NCBI RefSeq assembly: GCF_000943565.1
Contig: NZ_JTDW01000001.1
Location: 554,733 to 618,732 of the forward strand
DNA from: Neotamlana sedimentorum
Lineage (GTDB): Bacteria; Bacteroidota; Bacteroidia; Flavobacteriales; Flavobacteriaceae
Length of the DNA stretch: 64,000 bases
Reading direction: 5' to 3'
Positions within the stretch are counted from its first letter, which is position 1. Every line of letters starts with the position of its first letter. A program made the translations under genes and the position numbers. The notes under the pieces are model-generated. The model saw nothing but the letters and a program-made list of their open reading frames with translations. It had not been told where the DNA came from and ran no database searches. Below, one piece after another: positions 54,696 to 62,256 of the stretch.

Positions 54696-54813
54696 TGAAA
54701 ATTCTCAAACAAAATTTATCTCATTAAAAAATTAAACTTATGTAAATAGAAAAAACGAAAAAACTGAAAAATTTAACAAAGACCAATTAAACTAATTTAT
54801 TAAACTAAAAAGT

Positions 54814-57800
54814 ATGAATAAAATTTATTCTTTAAATTATTCTATGTGTATAAATTATAAATTATACACTAAAATAATTAAGTCTGTTATTGTATGCTCG
54901 TTTATTATTTGTAGCGCATATGCAAATGCAGAAACATCACTCGACGTTTCTGTAAACTTAATGACAGAGGAAGGCGAAAAAAGTAAGTCTGAAAAATCTC
55001 AATCTCAAGTAACAGGAACAGTACTCGACGAAAATGGTATTCCGCTTCCAGGAGTAAACATTTTGGTGCAAGGAACAAATAGAGGTGTTCAAACCGATTT
55101 TGATGGTAACTTTACCTTGCAAGCTGCAAAAGGTGATGTTTTAGTGTTTTCCTATATCGGATATAAATCACAGGAGGTTAAGATAGGAAACTTCTTAACT
55201 ATTAATGTTACCATGATTGAAGATTTAACAGGGTTAGACGAAGTTGTTGTAGTGGGATTCTCTACTCAAACTAAAGAAGCTGTTGTAGGAGCCATTACTC
55301 AAGTAAAACCTGAAGATTTAAAAATTCCTTCAAGTAACTTAACTACCTCTTTTGCCGGTCGTGTTCCTGGTGTAATTGCGTTTCAAAGCTCTGGTGAACC
55401 TGGTCAAGGATCGGATAACGCCCAGTTCTTTATTCGTGGTGCAACTACCTTTGGAAATTATTCTTCGCCGTTAATTTTAGTAGATAATATTGAATTAACT
55501 GCCGATGATTTAGCAAGAATTTCTCCAGATGATATCGAAAGCTTTTCGGTGTTTAAAGATGCAACGGCTACTGCAATTTATGGTGCAAGAGGTGCCAACG
55601 GTGTAATTGCTGTAAAAACTAAGTCGGGAGAGCTAGGTAAACCTAGAGTGTCAATAAGATACGAAACTACTTATTCTCAAGCAACGCAAGATTTGGAGTT
55701 TGCAGATCCGTTAACGTATATGCGTCTGCATATGCAAGCGGTTAATACACGTAATGCATCACCAAACATAAATATTCCCTTACCGTATTTACAAAATAAA
55801 ATAGATAACACTATTGCAGGAACAAATCCTTATGTGTATCCTGTTACAAACTGGCAAGACGAGTTGTTGCAAGACTTTACTAAAAACCAACGATTAAATT
55901 TTAGTGTTTCTGGTGGAGGTAAAATAGCAAGATATTATGTTTCTGGTTCTATTGCTCAAGATAACGGTATTTTAAAAGTAGATAATCAAGCAAACTTTAA
56001 TAATAACATAGACAATAAGGTATATAACTTAAGATCGAATGTAAATATCGATTTAACTCCAAGTACAGAACTTATTGTACAATTAAATCAAACGGTTGAT
56101 GATTACCGTGGGCCAGTGCCTACAGGAAACCAGGTTTACAACATGATTACAAGAACCAACCCGGTTCGCTTTCCGGCCTATTACGCGCCAGATGAAGCTC
56201 ACGCAACTAGAGAGCATTTATTATTTGGTAATGTAGATACTGGTGAAGGTACCTTAGCCTCTTACTTAAACCCATATGCAGAATTAGTGCGTGGTTACAG
56301 AGACTATAGTAGAAATGTAAGTTTATTAAGTTTACAAATAAAACAAGATTTATCTGGTATTACAGAAGGTTTACGTTGGAGAGCATTAGGTAACATGACA
56401 AGTACTTCTTCTTATAATATTAGAAGACAATACAACCCGTATTACTATGCTATTTCAGATAATAATTATGATAGAGCTACAGATACTTATCAATTAACAC
56501 CATTAAATCCAGATAGTGGTACAGAATATTTAGATTTTGTGCAGTTTCCAAACGATAGAGTGGTAGGAAGAAATATTTATTTTGAAACAGCATTAAATTA
56601 CGACCGAACATTTAAAGATAAACACACTGTTAGTGGTTTATTAGTTGGTATTGCACGAGAATCGGTTGATGGTAATGCAGATAATTTACAAGAATCATTA
56701 CCAAGTAGAAACATTGGAGTTTCTGGTAGATTTACTTACGATTATGATCGTCGTTATTTTATTGAAGGTAACTTTGGCTATAACGGGTCAGAACGTTTTG
56801 CCGAGAAAAACAGATTTGGTTTTTTCCCTTCAGTAGGTGGAGCGTGGGTGGTTTCAAACGAAAATTTTTGGAATATAGATTTAATAAGCCGATTAAAATT
56901 TAGAGGATCGTATGGTGTTGTAGGTAATGCTCAAATTGGTGATAGAAACGATCGTTTCTTCTACTTATCCGAAATCAATTTTAACGGTACAGGAGCTACT
57001 TTTGGAACTTTTGGTGGCGATTCTGAAACAGGAGTTTCAATTAACAGATACGAAAACCCATATATTTCTTGGGAACGAGCTTATAAACAAAATTATGGTG
57101 TCGAAATTTATTTACTTAAAGACGCCATTCAATTACAAGCCGAGTATTTTAAACAAAAAACAACGGATATCTTACAAACACGTGCCGATATTCCAACATT
57201 CTTAGGATTACAATCTACACCTGTTGCAAATTTAGGTGAAGGTCAATCTGGAGGATTCGAATTAACATTACTTGTAAATCATAATTTTAATAAAGATTGG
57301 TGGTTACAAGCAACAGCAAATTTTGTGAAAACGCATAGTGAATTTACCGTTTACGAAGAACCAGATTTATCGGCAACGCCTTGGTTGTCTAAATTAGGTA
57401 ACCCGTTTAATCAAACTTACGGTTTGGTAGCGGAGCGATTATTTATTGATGAGGCCGATGTAGCAAACTCTCCAGAACAACAATTTGGTGAGGTTATGCC
57501 AGGTGATATTAAATATACCGATATTAATGGTGATGGAATCGTTTCAACATTAGATGTTGTGCCAATTGGAGAGCCAACTCAAGCTGAAATAAGTTATGGT
57601 TTTGGTTTTTCTTTAGGGTATAAAAACTTTGATATTTCTGCATTTTTTGCAGGTTTAGATAATGTTTCATTTTTCATAGACTCTGAGGGTATAACGCCAT
57701 TTGCAGATACAGATGGTACGGGCGATTATTTGTCTGGCTCAATTGCCGAAAACCAAATATTACAAGCGTTTGCAGATAGTCATTGGTCTGAAGAAAATCA

Positions 57801-58098
57801 AGATATCTATGCATTATGGCCACGACTTTCTAGTTATGCGGTGCAAAACAATAACCAAACAAGTACTTGGTGGATGCGTGACGGTGCTTTTATGAGACTT
57901 AAATCGGTTGAAATTGGATATAACTTCACACCAGATCAAGGTAATATTTTTGGTCAAGCTAATGTACGTTTATACCTAAGTGGAACAAACTTAGTGCATT
58001 GGAGTAAATTTAAACTATGGGATCCAGAGTTAAGAGGTAATGGTTTAAACTATCCGTTACAAAGAACTTTGAACATAGGAGCTAGAGTTAACCTATAA
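54814..58098 (+). CDS. SusC-family TonB-dependent outer-membrane transporter
   Basis: 1094 residues. Long signal peptide (MCINYKLYTKIIKSV..., cleavage near AYANA), then a carboxypeptidase-D-like domain (VTGTVLDENGIPLPGVNILV, FTLQAAKGDVLVFSYIGY), the TonB-box region (LDEVVVVGF), a plug domain (RVPGVIAFQSSGEPGQG, FIRGATTF, PLILVDNIEL, DDIESFSVFKDATATAIYGARGANG) and a beta-barrel ending in GARVNL. The plug motifs are textbook SusC. It imports oligosaccharides with energy from TonB. It is followed by SusD at 58109 with 10 bp spacing, and its promoter is part of the locus-wide operator set, so it should be induced with the enzymes. Confidence 0.97.
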   Translation: MNKIYSLNYSMCINYKLYTKIIKSVIVCSFIICSAYANAETSLDVSVNLMTEEGEKSKSEKSQSQVTGTVLDENGIPLPGVNILVQGTNRGVQTDFDGNFTLQAAKGDVLVFSYIGYKSQEVKIGNFLTINVTMIEDLTGLDEVVVVGFSTQTKEAVVGAITQVKPEDLKIPSSNLTTSFAGRVPGVIAFQSSGEPGQGSDNAQFFIRGATTFGNYSSPLILVDNIELTADDLARISPDDIESFSVFKDATATAIYGARGANGVIAVKTKSGELGKPRVSIRYETTYSQATQDLEFADPLTYMRLHMQAVNTRNASPNINIPLPYLQNKIDNTIAGTNPYVYPVTNWQDELLQDFTKNQRLNFSVSGGGKIARYYVSGSIAQDNGILKVDNQANFNNNIDNKVYNLRSNVNIDLTPSTELIVQLNQTVDDYRGPVPTGNQVYNMITRTNPVRFPAYYAPDEAHATREHLLFGNVDTGEGTLASYLNPYAELVRGYRDYSRNVSLLSLQIKQDLSGITEGLRWRALGNMTSTSSYNIRRQYNPYYYAISDNNYDRATDTYQLTPLNPDSGTEYLDFVQFPNDRVVGRNIYFETALNYDRTFKDKHTVSGLLVGIARESVDGNADNLQESLPSRNIGVSGRFTYDYDRRYFIEGNFGYNGSERFAEKNRFGFFPSVGGAWVVSNENFWNIDLISRLKFRGSYGVVGNAQIGDRNDRFFYLSEINFNGTGATFGTFGGDSETGVSINRYENPYISWERAYKQNYGVEIYLLKDAIQLQAEYFKQKTTDILQTRADIPTFLGLQSTPVANLGEGQSGGFELTLLVNHNFNKDWWLQATANFVKTHSEFTVYEEPDLSATPWLSKLGNPFNQTYGLVAERLFIDEADVANSPEQQFGEVMPGDIKYTDINGDGIVSTLDVVPIGEPTQAEISYGFGFSLGYKNFDISAFFAGLDNVSFFIDSEGITPFADTDGTGDYLSGSIAENQILQAFADSHWSEENQDIYALWPRLSSYAVQNNNQTSTWWMRDGAFMRLKSVEIGYNFTPDQGNIFGQANVRLYLSGTNLVHWSKFKLWDPELRGNGLNYPLQRTLNIGARVNL

Positions 58099-58108
58099 AA
58101 AAAGAATT

Positions 58109-59995
58109 ATGAAAAAAATACATAAATTAATATTTTCTATAGTGTTTTTGTTTGTGTTTTCATGCGAAGACTATATAGATATTGTGCCAGATAACGTGGC
58201 AACTTTCGATTTGGTTTTTAATAATCGTACCAATGCTAAAAAGTTCTTTTTTACATTGTATGGTTATTTACCAGGTTTTTCAGATTATAATGATAATGTA
58301 GCTTTAGTTGGTGGAGACGAAATTTGGACACACCAAACCTGGACTGCAATGACCTTTTCTCAAGGAGAGCAATCTAAGGCGTCGCCTTTATTCGATCATT
58401 GGGGCGATGGTAATCGTATTACACCACATATTGCTTTAAGAGATTGTAACATTTTCTTAAACAGGATAAACGATGTGCCAGACATGACACAGGAAGAAAA
58501 GGACCGATGGACTGCAGAAGCAAAGTTTTTAAAAGCTTATTTCCATTTTCACCTATTAAGAATGTATGGACCTATACCTATTATTGATGAAAACATCGAA
58601 GTAAGCGAAGATATTATTTCGGTTCGTATTGGCAGAGACCCTGTTGATGAAGTCGTAGATTATGTAGTAACATTATTAGACGAAGCCATTGCAGGATTGC
58701 CTTCACAAATATTTTTAGAAGGTGACGAATTAGGTAGAGCAACTCAACCTATTGCAGCTATGTTAAAGGCAAAAGTTTTAGCTTTAAGCGCAAGTCCTCA
58801 GTTTAATGGGAATTCAGTTTATGCTTCATGGACAGATGATGAAGGAACACCGTACATTAACCAAACCTATGATGAAAATAAATGGCAATTAGCTGCCGAT
58901 GCTTGTAAAGAAGCTATCGATTATGCTCATGCTGGTGGCCATAGTTTATTCACATTTAATTCATCTTACGCTTTATCTGATGAAACCCTGTATAAAATGA
59001 ATCTTAGAGGAGCTATTACAGATAGATGGAATGACGAAATTATTTGGGGGCAAGCTTATAACCCAACAACCAGTAATATTCAAAATGTATCGTTTCCAAG
59101 AATTGATCCTGCTTGGGTTGGGCAAACCGCTGGTCAAGTAAACTCATATTATTCTGCACCCTTGCATATCGCCGAACAGTTTTATTCAATAAATGGTGTG
59201 CCTATTGAAGAAGATACCACTTATGATTATGCAGGTCGATATAATTTAACAACAGGAGATGAAGCCAATCAATTTTATGTAAAACAAGGTTATGAAACTA
59301 TAGGTTTACATTTAAATAGAGAACCAAGGTTTTATGCGTCCTTAGCGGCTGATGGTGTTTTGTCGTACGATGTTAATAATGAGGCCGATGATACAAATTT
59401 GTTTCACGTAGATGCTAAAAATGGAGGAGTTTCAGGGTATATTAACGAAAGACAATATAACCAAACGGGTTACTGGCCAAAAAAGTTAGTACATTACAAG
59501 TCATTTATTGCAAACGATAGTTATACAGCTGAGAATTATTCATGGCCAGTATACCGTTTAGCAGATTTATATTTATTATATGCAGAGTGTTTAAATGAAG
59601 CACAAGGCCCTTCAACAGAAGTATATCAATATATTGACGAAGTTAGAGAGCGCTCTGGCTTAGAAGGTGTAGTAAATGCATGGGCGTCATATTCATCAAA
59701 CCCATCGAAACCAACAACTAAAGAAGGGTTAAGAGATATTATTCATGATGAGCGCTTAATAGAACTTGCTTTCGAAGGACATCGCTTTTGGGATTTAAGA
59801 AGGTGGTACAAAGCACATGTTGTATTAAACAGTACACCAATGGAGGGTTGGAGTTTTTCTAGAGCCACTCCAGAGACATATTATACCATCGATAATTATG
59901 GTTTTACCGAGTTCTCAATACGAGATTATTTCTGGCCAATTTCAGAAGCAGATATTTTAGCAAACCCTAATTTAGATCAGGCGTTTGGTTGGTAA
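58109..59995 (+). CDS. SusD-family glycan-binding lipoprotein
   Basis: 628 residues with lipobox VFSC19. TPR-type SusD/RagB fold: LVFNNRTNAKKFFFTLYGYL, a helical LKAYFHFHLLRMYGPIPII segment, AMLKAKVLALSAS, YPVYRLADLYLLYAECLNEA-like region (WPVYRLADLYLLYAECLNE), RLIELAFEGHRFWDLRRW and an NP.LDQAFGW end. SusD proteins cap the SusC barrel and deliver the oligosaccharide. It follows SusC by 10 bp. No specificity can be assigned from sequence, but its partner SusC, two surface lipoproteins and the sulfatase-rich context indicate a sulfated glycan. Confidence 0.97.
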   Translation: MKKIHKLIFSIVFLFVFSCEDYIDIVPDNVATFDLVFNNRTNAKKFFFTLYGYLPGFSDYNDNVALVGGDEIWTHQTWTAMTFSQGEQSKASPLFDHWGDGNRITPHIALRDCNIFLNRINDVPDMTQEEKDRWTAEAKFLKAYFHFHLLRMYGPIPIIDENIEVSEDIISVRIGRDPVDEVVDYVVTLLDEAIAGLPSQIFLEGDELGRATQPIAAMLKAKVLALSASPQFNGNSVYASWTDDEGTPYINQTYDENKWQLAADACKEAIDYAHAGGHSLFTFNSSYALSDETLYKMNLRGAITDRWNDEIIWGQAYNPTTSNIQNVSFPRIDPAWVGQTAGQVNSYYSAPLHIAEQFYSINGVPIEEDTTYDYAGRYNLTTGDEANQFYVKQGYETIGLHLNREPRFYASLAADGVLSYDVNNEADDTNLFHVDAKNGGVSGYINERQYNQTGYWPKKLVHYKSFIANDSYTAENYSWPVYRLADLYLLYAECLNEAQGPSTEVYQYIDEVRERSGLEGVVNAWASYSSNPSKPTTKEGLRDIIHDERLIELAFEGHRFWDLRRWYKAHVVLNSTPMEGWSFSRATPETYYTIDNYGFTEFSIRDYFWPISEADILANPNLDQAFGW

Positions 59996-60027
59996 TATTA
60001 ACTAATAAGAATACTAAATTAATTAAG

Positions 60028-61272
60028 ATGAAAAATTTAAAAACATTTATCGTAATTGCTTGTCTTGCAGTTTTATTTGGCTGTGAGGAAGATACGGTTA
60101 CCTCTTTGGTAGCTGATGATGGAGTAGCTCCAGGACCTGTTTCTGTGGCGGCTAATGCTGTCGAGAATTTTTCAGGGGGTTCAAAAATTACGTATAACCT
60201 ACCTGATGATGATGATTTACTTTATGTAGTAGCCGAATATCAAAGAACAGATGGTTCGGAGCTAGTGAGTGTAAAATCTTCAGTATTTAATAACACCTTA
60301 ACCGTAGAGGGGTTTGCAAACGCGCAAGAGTATACCGTGAATTTATATGCTGTAGATCAGTCTGAAAATCGCTCAGAGCCTACAATAGTTACAATTAGTC
60401 CAGAAGAACCACCATATACTTATGTTTGTGAAACGGTTCAAGCCGAAGCTACTTATGGAGGTATTCAATTGTATTGGGAAAATCCGAAAACGGGTCTTGT
60501 AACTATTGAAGTTTATATAGAAGAAGAAGGTGGGAATTTAATTTTCAAGGATGCTATTTATACCGAAGGACCAACCGGTGAACGTCTTGTTTTAGGTCTT
60601 GATGCTGTTGAAACAAAGTTTGTGTTTATAGTTAGAGATAGATATAATAACAGATGTGGATATATTAGAGAAACATTAACACCCCTTTATATCCAGTTGT
60701 TCGATAGAGCTAATTATCAAGCTGTTTATCAAAAGCACGACACACCTGATGCCTATGGTTGGATTTTACCAAACACATTCGATGGAGTTATTAGTGGAAA
60801 TAACGGGTTTCACTCACCACCAGGATGGGTTGATCCAGATGGAGAATTACCAGAATATGCAGATTGGTCGTACGATGGAATAGATCTCTACCCAGCTATT
60901 GTTACTTGGGATATTGGAGAGTTAGTGCAGTTGTACCGTTTTAAATATTGGCCAAGACTTGGTAATTACATGTGGCGTCACGGTAACCCTCATTTATTCG
61001 ATTTATGGGGTACAGATAAATTGAATGCTGATGGTACGTTTGATGGATGGACACTTCTATTAGAAAACGTTGGGCCAGTAAAGCCTTCTGGTCAACCAGA
61101 TAATGATAATACAACGGAAGACGAAGAAGCTGCGACTGCTGGGTTTAATTTCGAAATCTCACCAGATATGCCAAAAGTAAGATACATAAGATTTGTTCAA
61201 AAATTAGCTCAAAATAGAACAAATACACTATTTCATATTAGTGAAGTGGAATTTTATGGAGATAATAGATAA
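60028..61272 (+). CDS. SusE-position surface lipoprotein (DUF4959/DUF5126/DUF5000 type)
   Basis: 414 residues from the ATG at 60028, chosen because it gives a clean lipobox (VLFGC19); the ATG at 59989 overlaps SusD and lengthens the signal region unhelpfully. Layout is that of the DUF4959-DUF5126-DUF5000 lipoproteins that sit beside SusC/D: DGVAPGPVSVAANAV, an Ig-like VVAEYQRTDGSELVS domain, YVCETVQAEATYGGIQLYW, and a C-terminal discoidin-like DUF5000 domain (TWDIGELVQLYRFKYW, VRYIRFVQKLA, HISEVEFYG). It likely binds glycan at the cell surface. It is 32 bp after SusD. Confidence 0.85.
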   Translation: MKNLKTFIVIACLAVLFGCEEDTVTSLVADDGVAPGPVSVAANAVENFSGGSKITYNLPDDDDLLYVVAEYQRTDGSELVSVKSSVFNNTLTVEGFANAQEYTVNLYAVDQSENRSEPTIVTISPEEPPYTYVCETVQAEATYGGIQLYWENPKTGLVTIEVYIEEEGGNLIFKDAIYTEGPTGERLVLGLDAVETKFVFIVRDRYNNRCGYIRETLTPLYIQLFDRANYQAVYQKHDTPDAYGWILPNTFDGVISGNNGFHSPPGWVDPDGELPEYADWSYDGIDLYPAIVTWDIGELVQLYRFKYWPRLGNYMWRHGNPHLFDLWGTDKLNADGTFDGWTLLLENVGPVKPSGQPDNDNTTEDEEAATAGFNFEISPDMPKVRYIRFVQKLAQNRTNTLFHISEVEFYGDNR

Positions 61273-61291
61273 AATTTAAAAATTAAAATTT

Positions 61292-62065
61292 ATGATAAAT
61301 AATATAAAGAATAAACTTATAAATCCATTTACGTTTGGTGTGGTTTGTGTTTTGCTTGCGTTTTCATGCGATACCGAATTAACTGAAACATTTGATGAGT
61401 TTATCCCAGAAAATGTAGTAAGTTTGGGTAAGCCGGATTCGGTTGCCGTGGTTCCAACTGGAGTTAACAAGGTTGTTTTTGAGGTATTTGTAAATTCTGA
61501 CCCAAAAATTAAGAAAGCAGTTATAGCTCTTTTTGATGATGATGTTACCGATGACGATGATAAAATAGTTGCAACAATTGACATTGATAGAACTGTATTT
61601 GCACCAGAAACTTATATGGTAGAAACACAACTTCCAGAAGGTGGTTCAGAATATTTTATACATATGGAAGATGAATACGGTAATAAATCTATTAAATATG
61701 ACGTATTTGGGACAGTATTAGGAGACTCATATGTTGAAACATTAGAAGCAAGATCATATGTAGATGTAAGATTGTATTCTGAAACCGAAGCTATAATTAC
61801 ATGGGATTCTAATAGAACCACTAATGACGATGATGAAGAAATTGTTGTAAACCCTTTACTAGTTAAAAGTGTTATAACCTATACAAGCAGTGTAGACGGA
61901 TCGGGGTTAACTGTGGAAGTCGACGAATCTGAAGATTTAACTATTATTCCAGATTTTATATCTGAAGGTACTTTTACTTATACCACATTTTATAAGGTGT
62001 CTGAGGATTCTGAATATACTTTTGAAAGTAATCCAACCGAAGGTACTTTTCCAGCCAAAATTTAA
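61292..62065 (+). CDS. DUF4998-type surface lipoprotein
   Basis: 257 residues with lipobox LLAFSC26. The body reads as a repeated fibronectin-like beta-sandwich family known as DUF4998: PDSVAVVPTGVNKVVFEVFV, DPKIKKAVIALFDD, GGSEYFIHMEDEYGNKS and VRLYSETEAIITW. These lipoproteins accompany SusC/D and are presumed to bind glycans, though none is characterised by me here. It is the last gene of unit 11, 19 bp after the DUF5000 protein, and is followed by a terminator at 62090. Confidence 0.85.
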   Translation: MINNIKNKLINPFTFGVVCVLLAFSCDTELTETFDEFIPENVVSLGKPDSVAVVPTGVNKVVFEVFVNSDPKIKKAVIALFDDDVTDDDDKIVATIDIDRTVFAPETYMVETQLPEGGSEYFIHMEDEYGNKSIKYDVFGTVLGDSYVETLEARSYVDVRLYSETEAIITWDSNRTTNDDDEEIVVNPLLVKSVITYTSSVDGSGLTVEVDESEDLTIIPDFISEGTFTYTTFYKVSEDSEYTFESNPTEGTFPAKI

Positions 62066-62089
62066 GTTTTATAAAAACTTAAATAATTT

Positions 62090-62127
62090 AAATCTCTCAA
62101 AAAATGTTTTTTTTGGGAGATTTTTTT
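62090..62127 (+). terminator. Intrinsic terminator after the SusC unit
   Basis: A 15-bp stem (62090-62104 with 62109-62123, core AATCTCTC/GGGAGATT, one G-U pair) with a 4-base TGTT loop is followed by T residues to 62127. Confidence 0.88.
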
Positions 62128-62167
62128 ATTTCATTGATTTTTATTGTTTTATGTATTTAAATGGGTG

Positions 62168-62227
62168 TTGCTTCATAGGTTTTGGATAATAATTTATACT
62201 CAAAACAAACATTCTACACCATATTTA
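62168..62227 (+). promoter_or_regulatory. Operator/promoter 12
   Basis: Copy 2 ATAATTTATA (62189-62198) is perfect; copy 1 TTGCTTCATA (62168-62177) is a 7/10 match 21 bp upstream. CATATTTA (62220-62227) is 31 bp after the start of copy 2 and 29 bp before the BspA-like gene. Confidence 0.6.
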
Positions 62228-62256
62228 TACTAACTAAACCATTTAAACTATTTAAA

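Larger units (their letters stand above)
54488..54813. other. Intergenic leader of the SusC unit
   Basis: This 326-bp gap has no ORF or strong terminator after the lyase gene. It holds operator 11 (54599-54658), a stem-loop at 54666-54695 and a ~120-base A-rich leader before the SusC start. I see nothing else in it. Confidence 0.7.

Noticed and set aside
59989..60027. ATG at 59989 as start of the DUF5000 lipoprotein
   Set aside because: It overlaps SusD and puts 13 extra residues before the natural lipoprotein signal at 60028.
1..62065. Ulvan as substrate
   Set aside because: Sulfatases and GH39 also occur in ulvan loci, but no GH78, GH88 or GH105 and no recognisable ulvan lyase is present, while GH95 and F-type lectin domains favour fucose.
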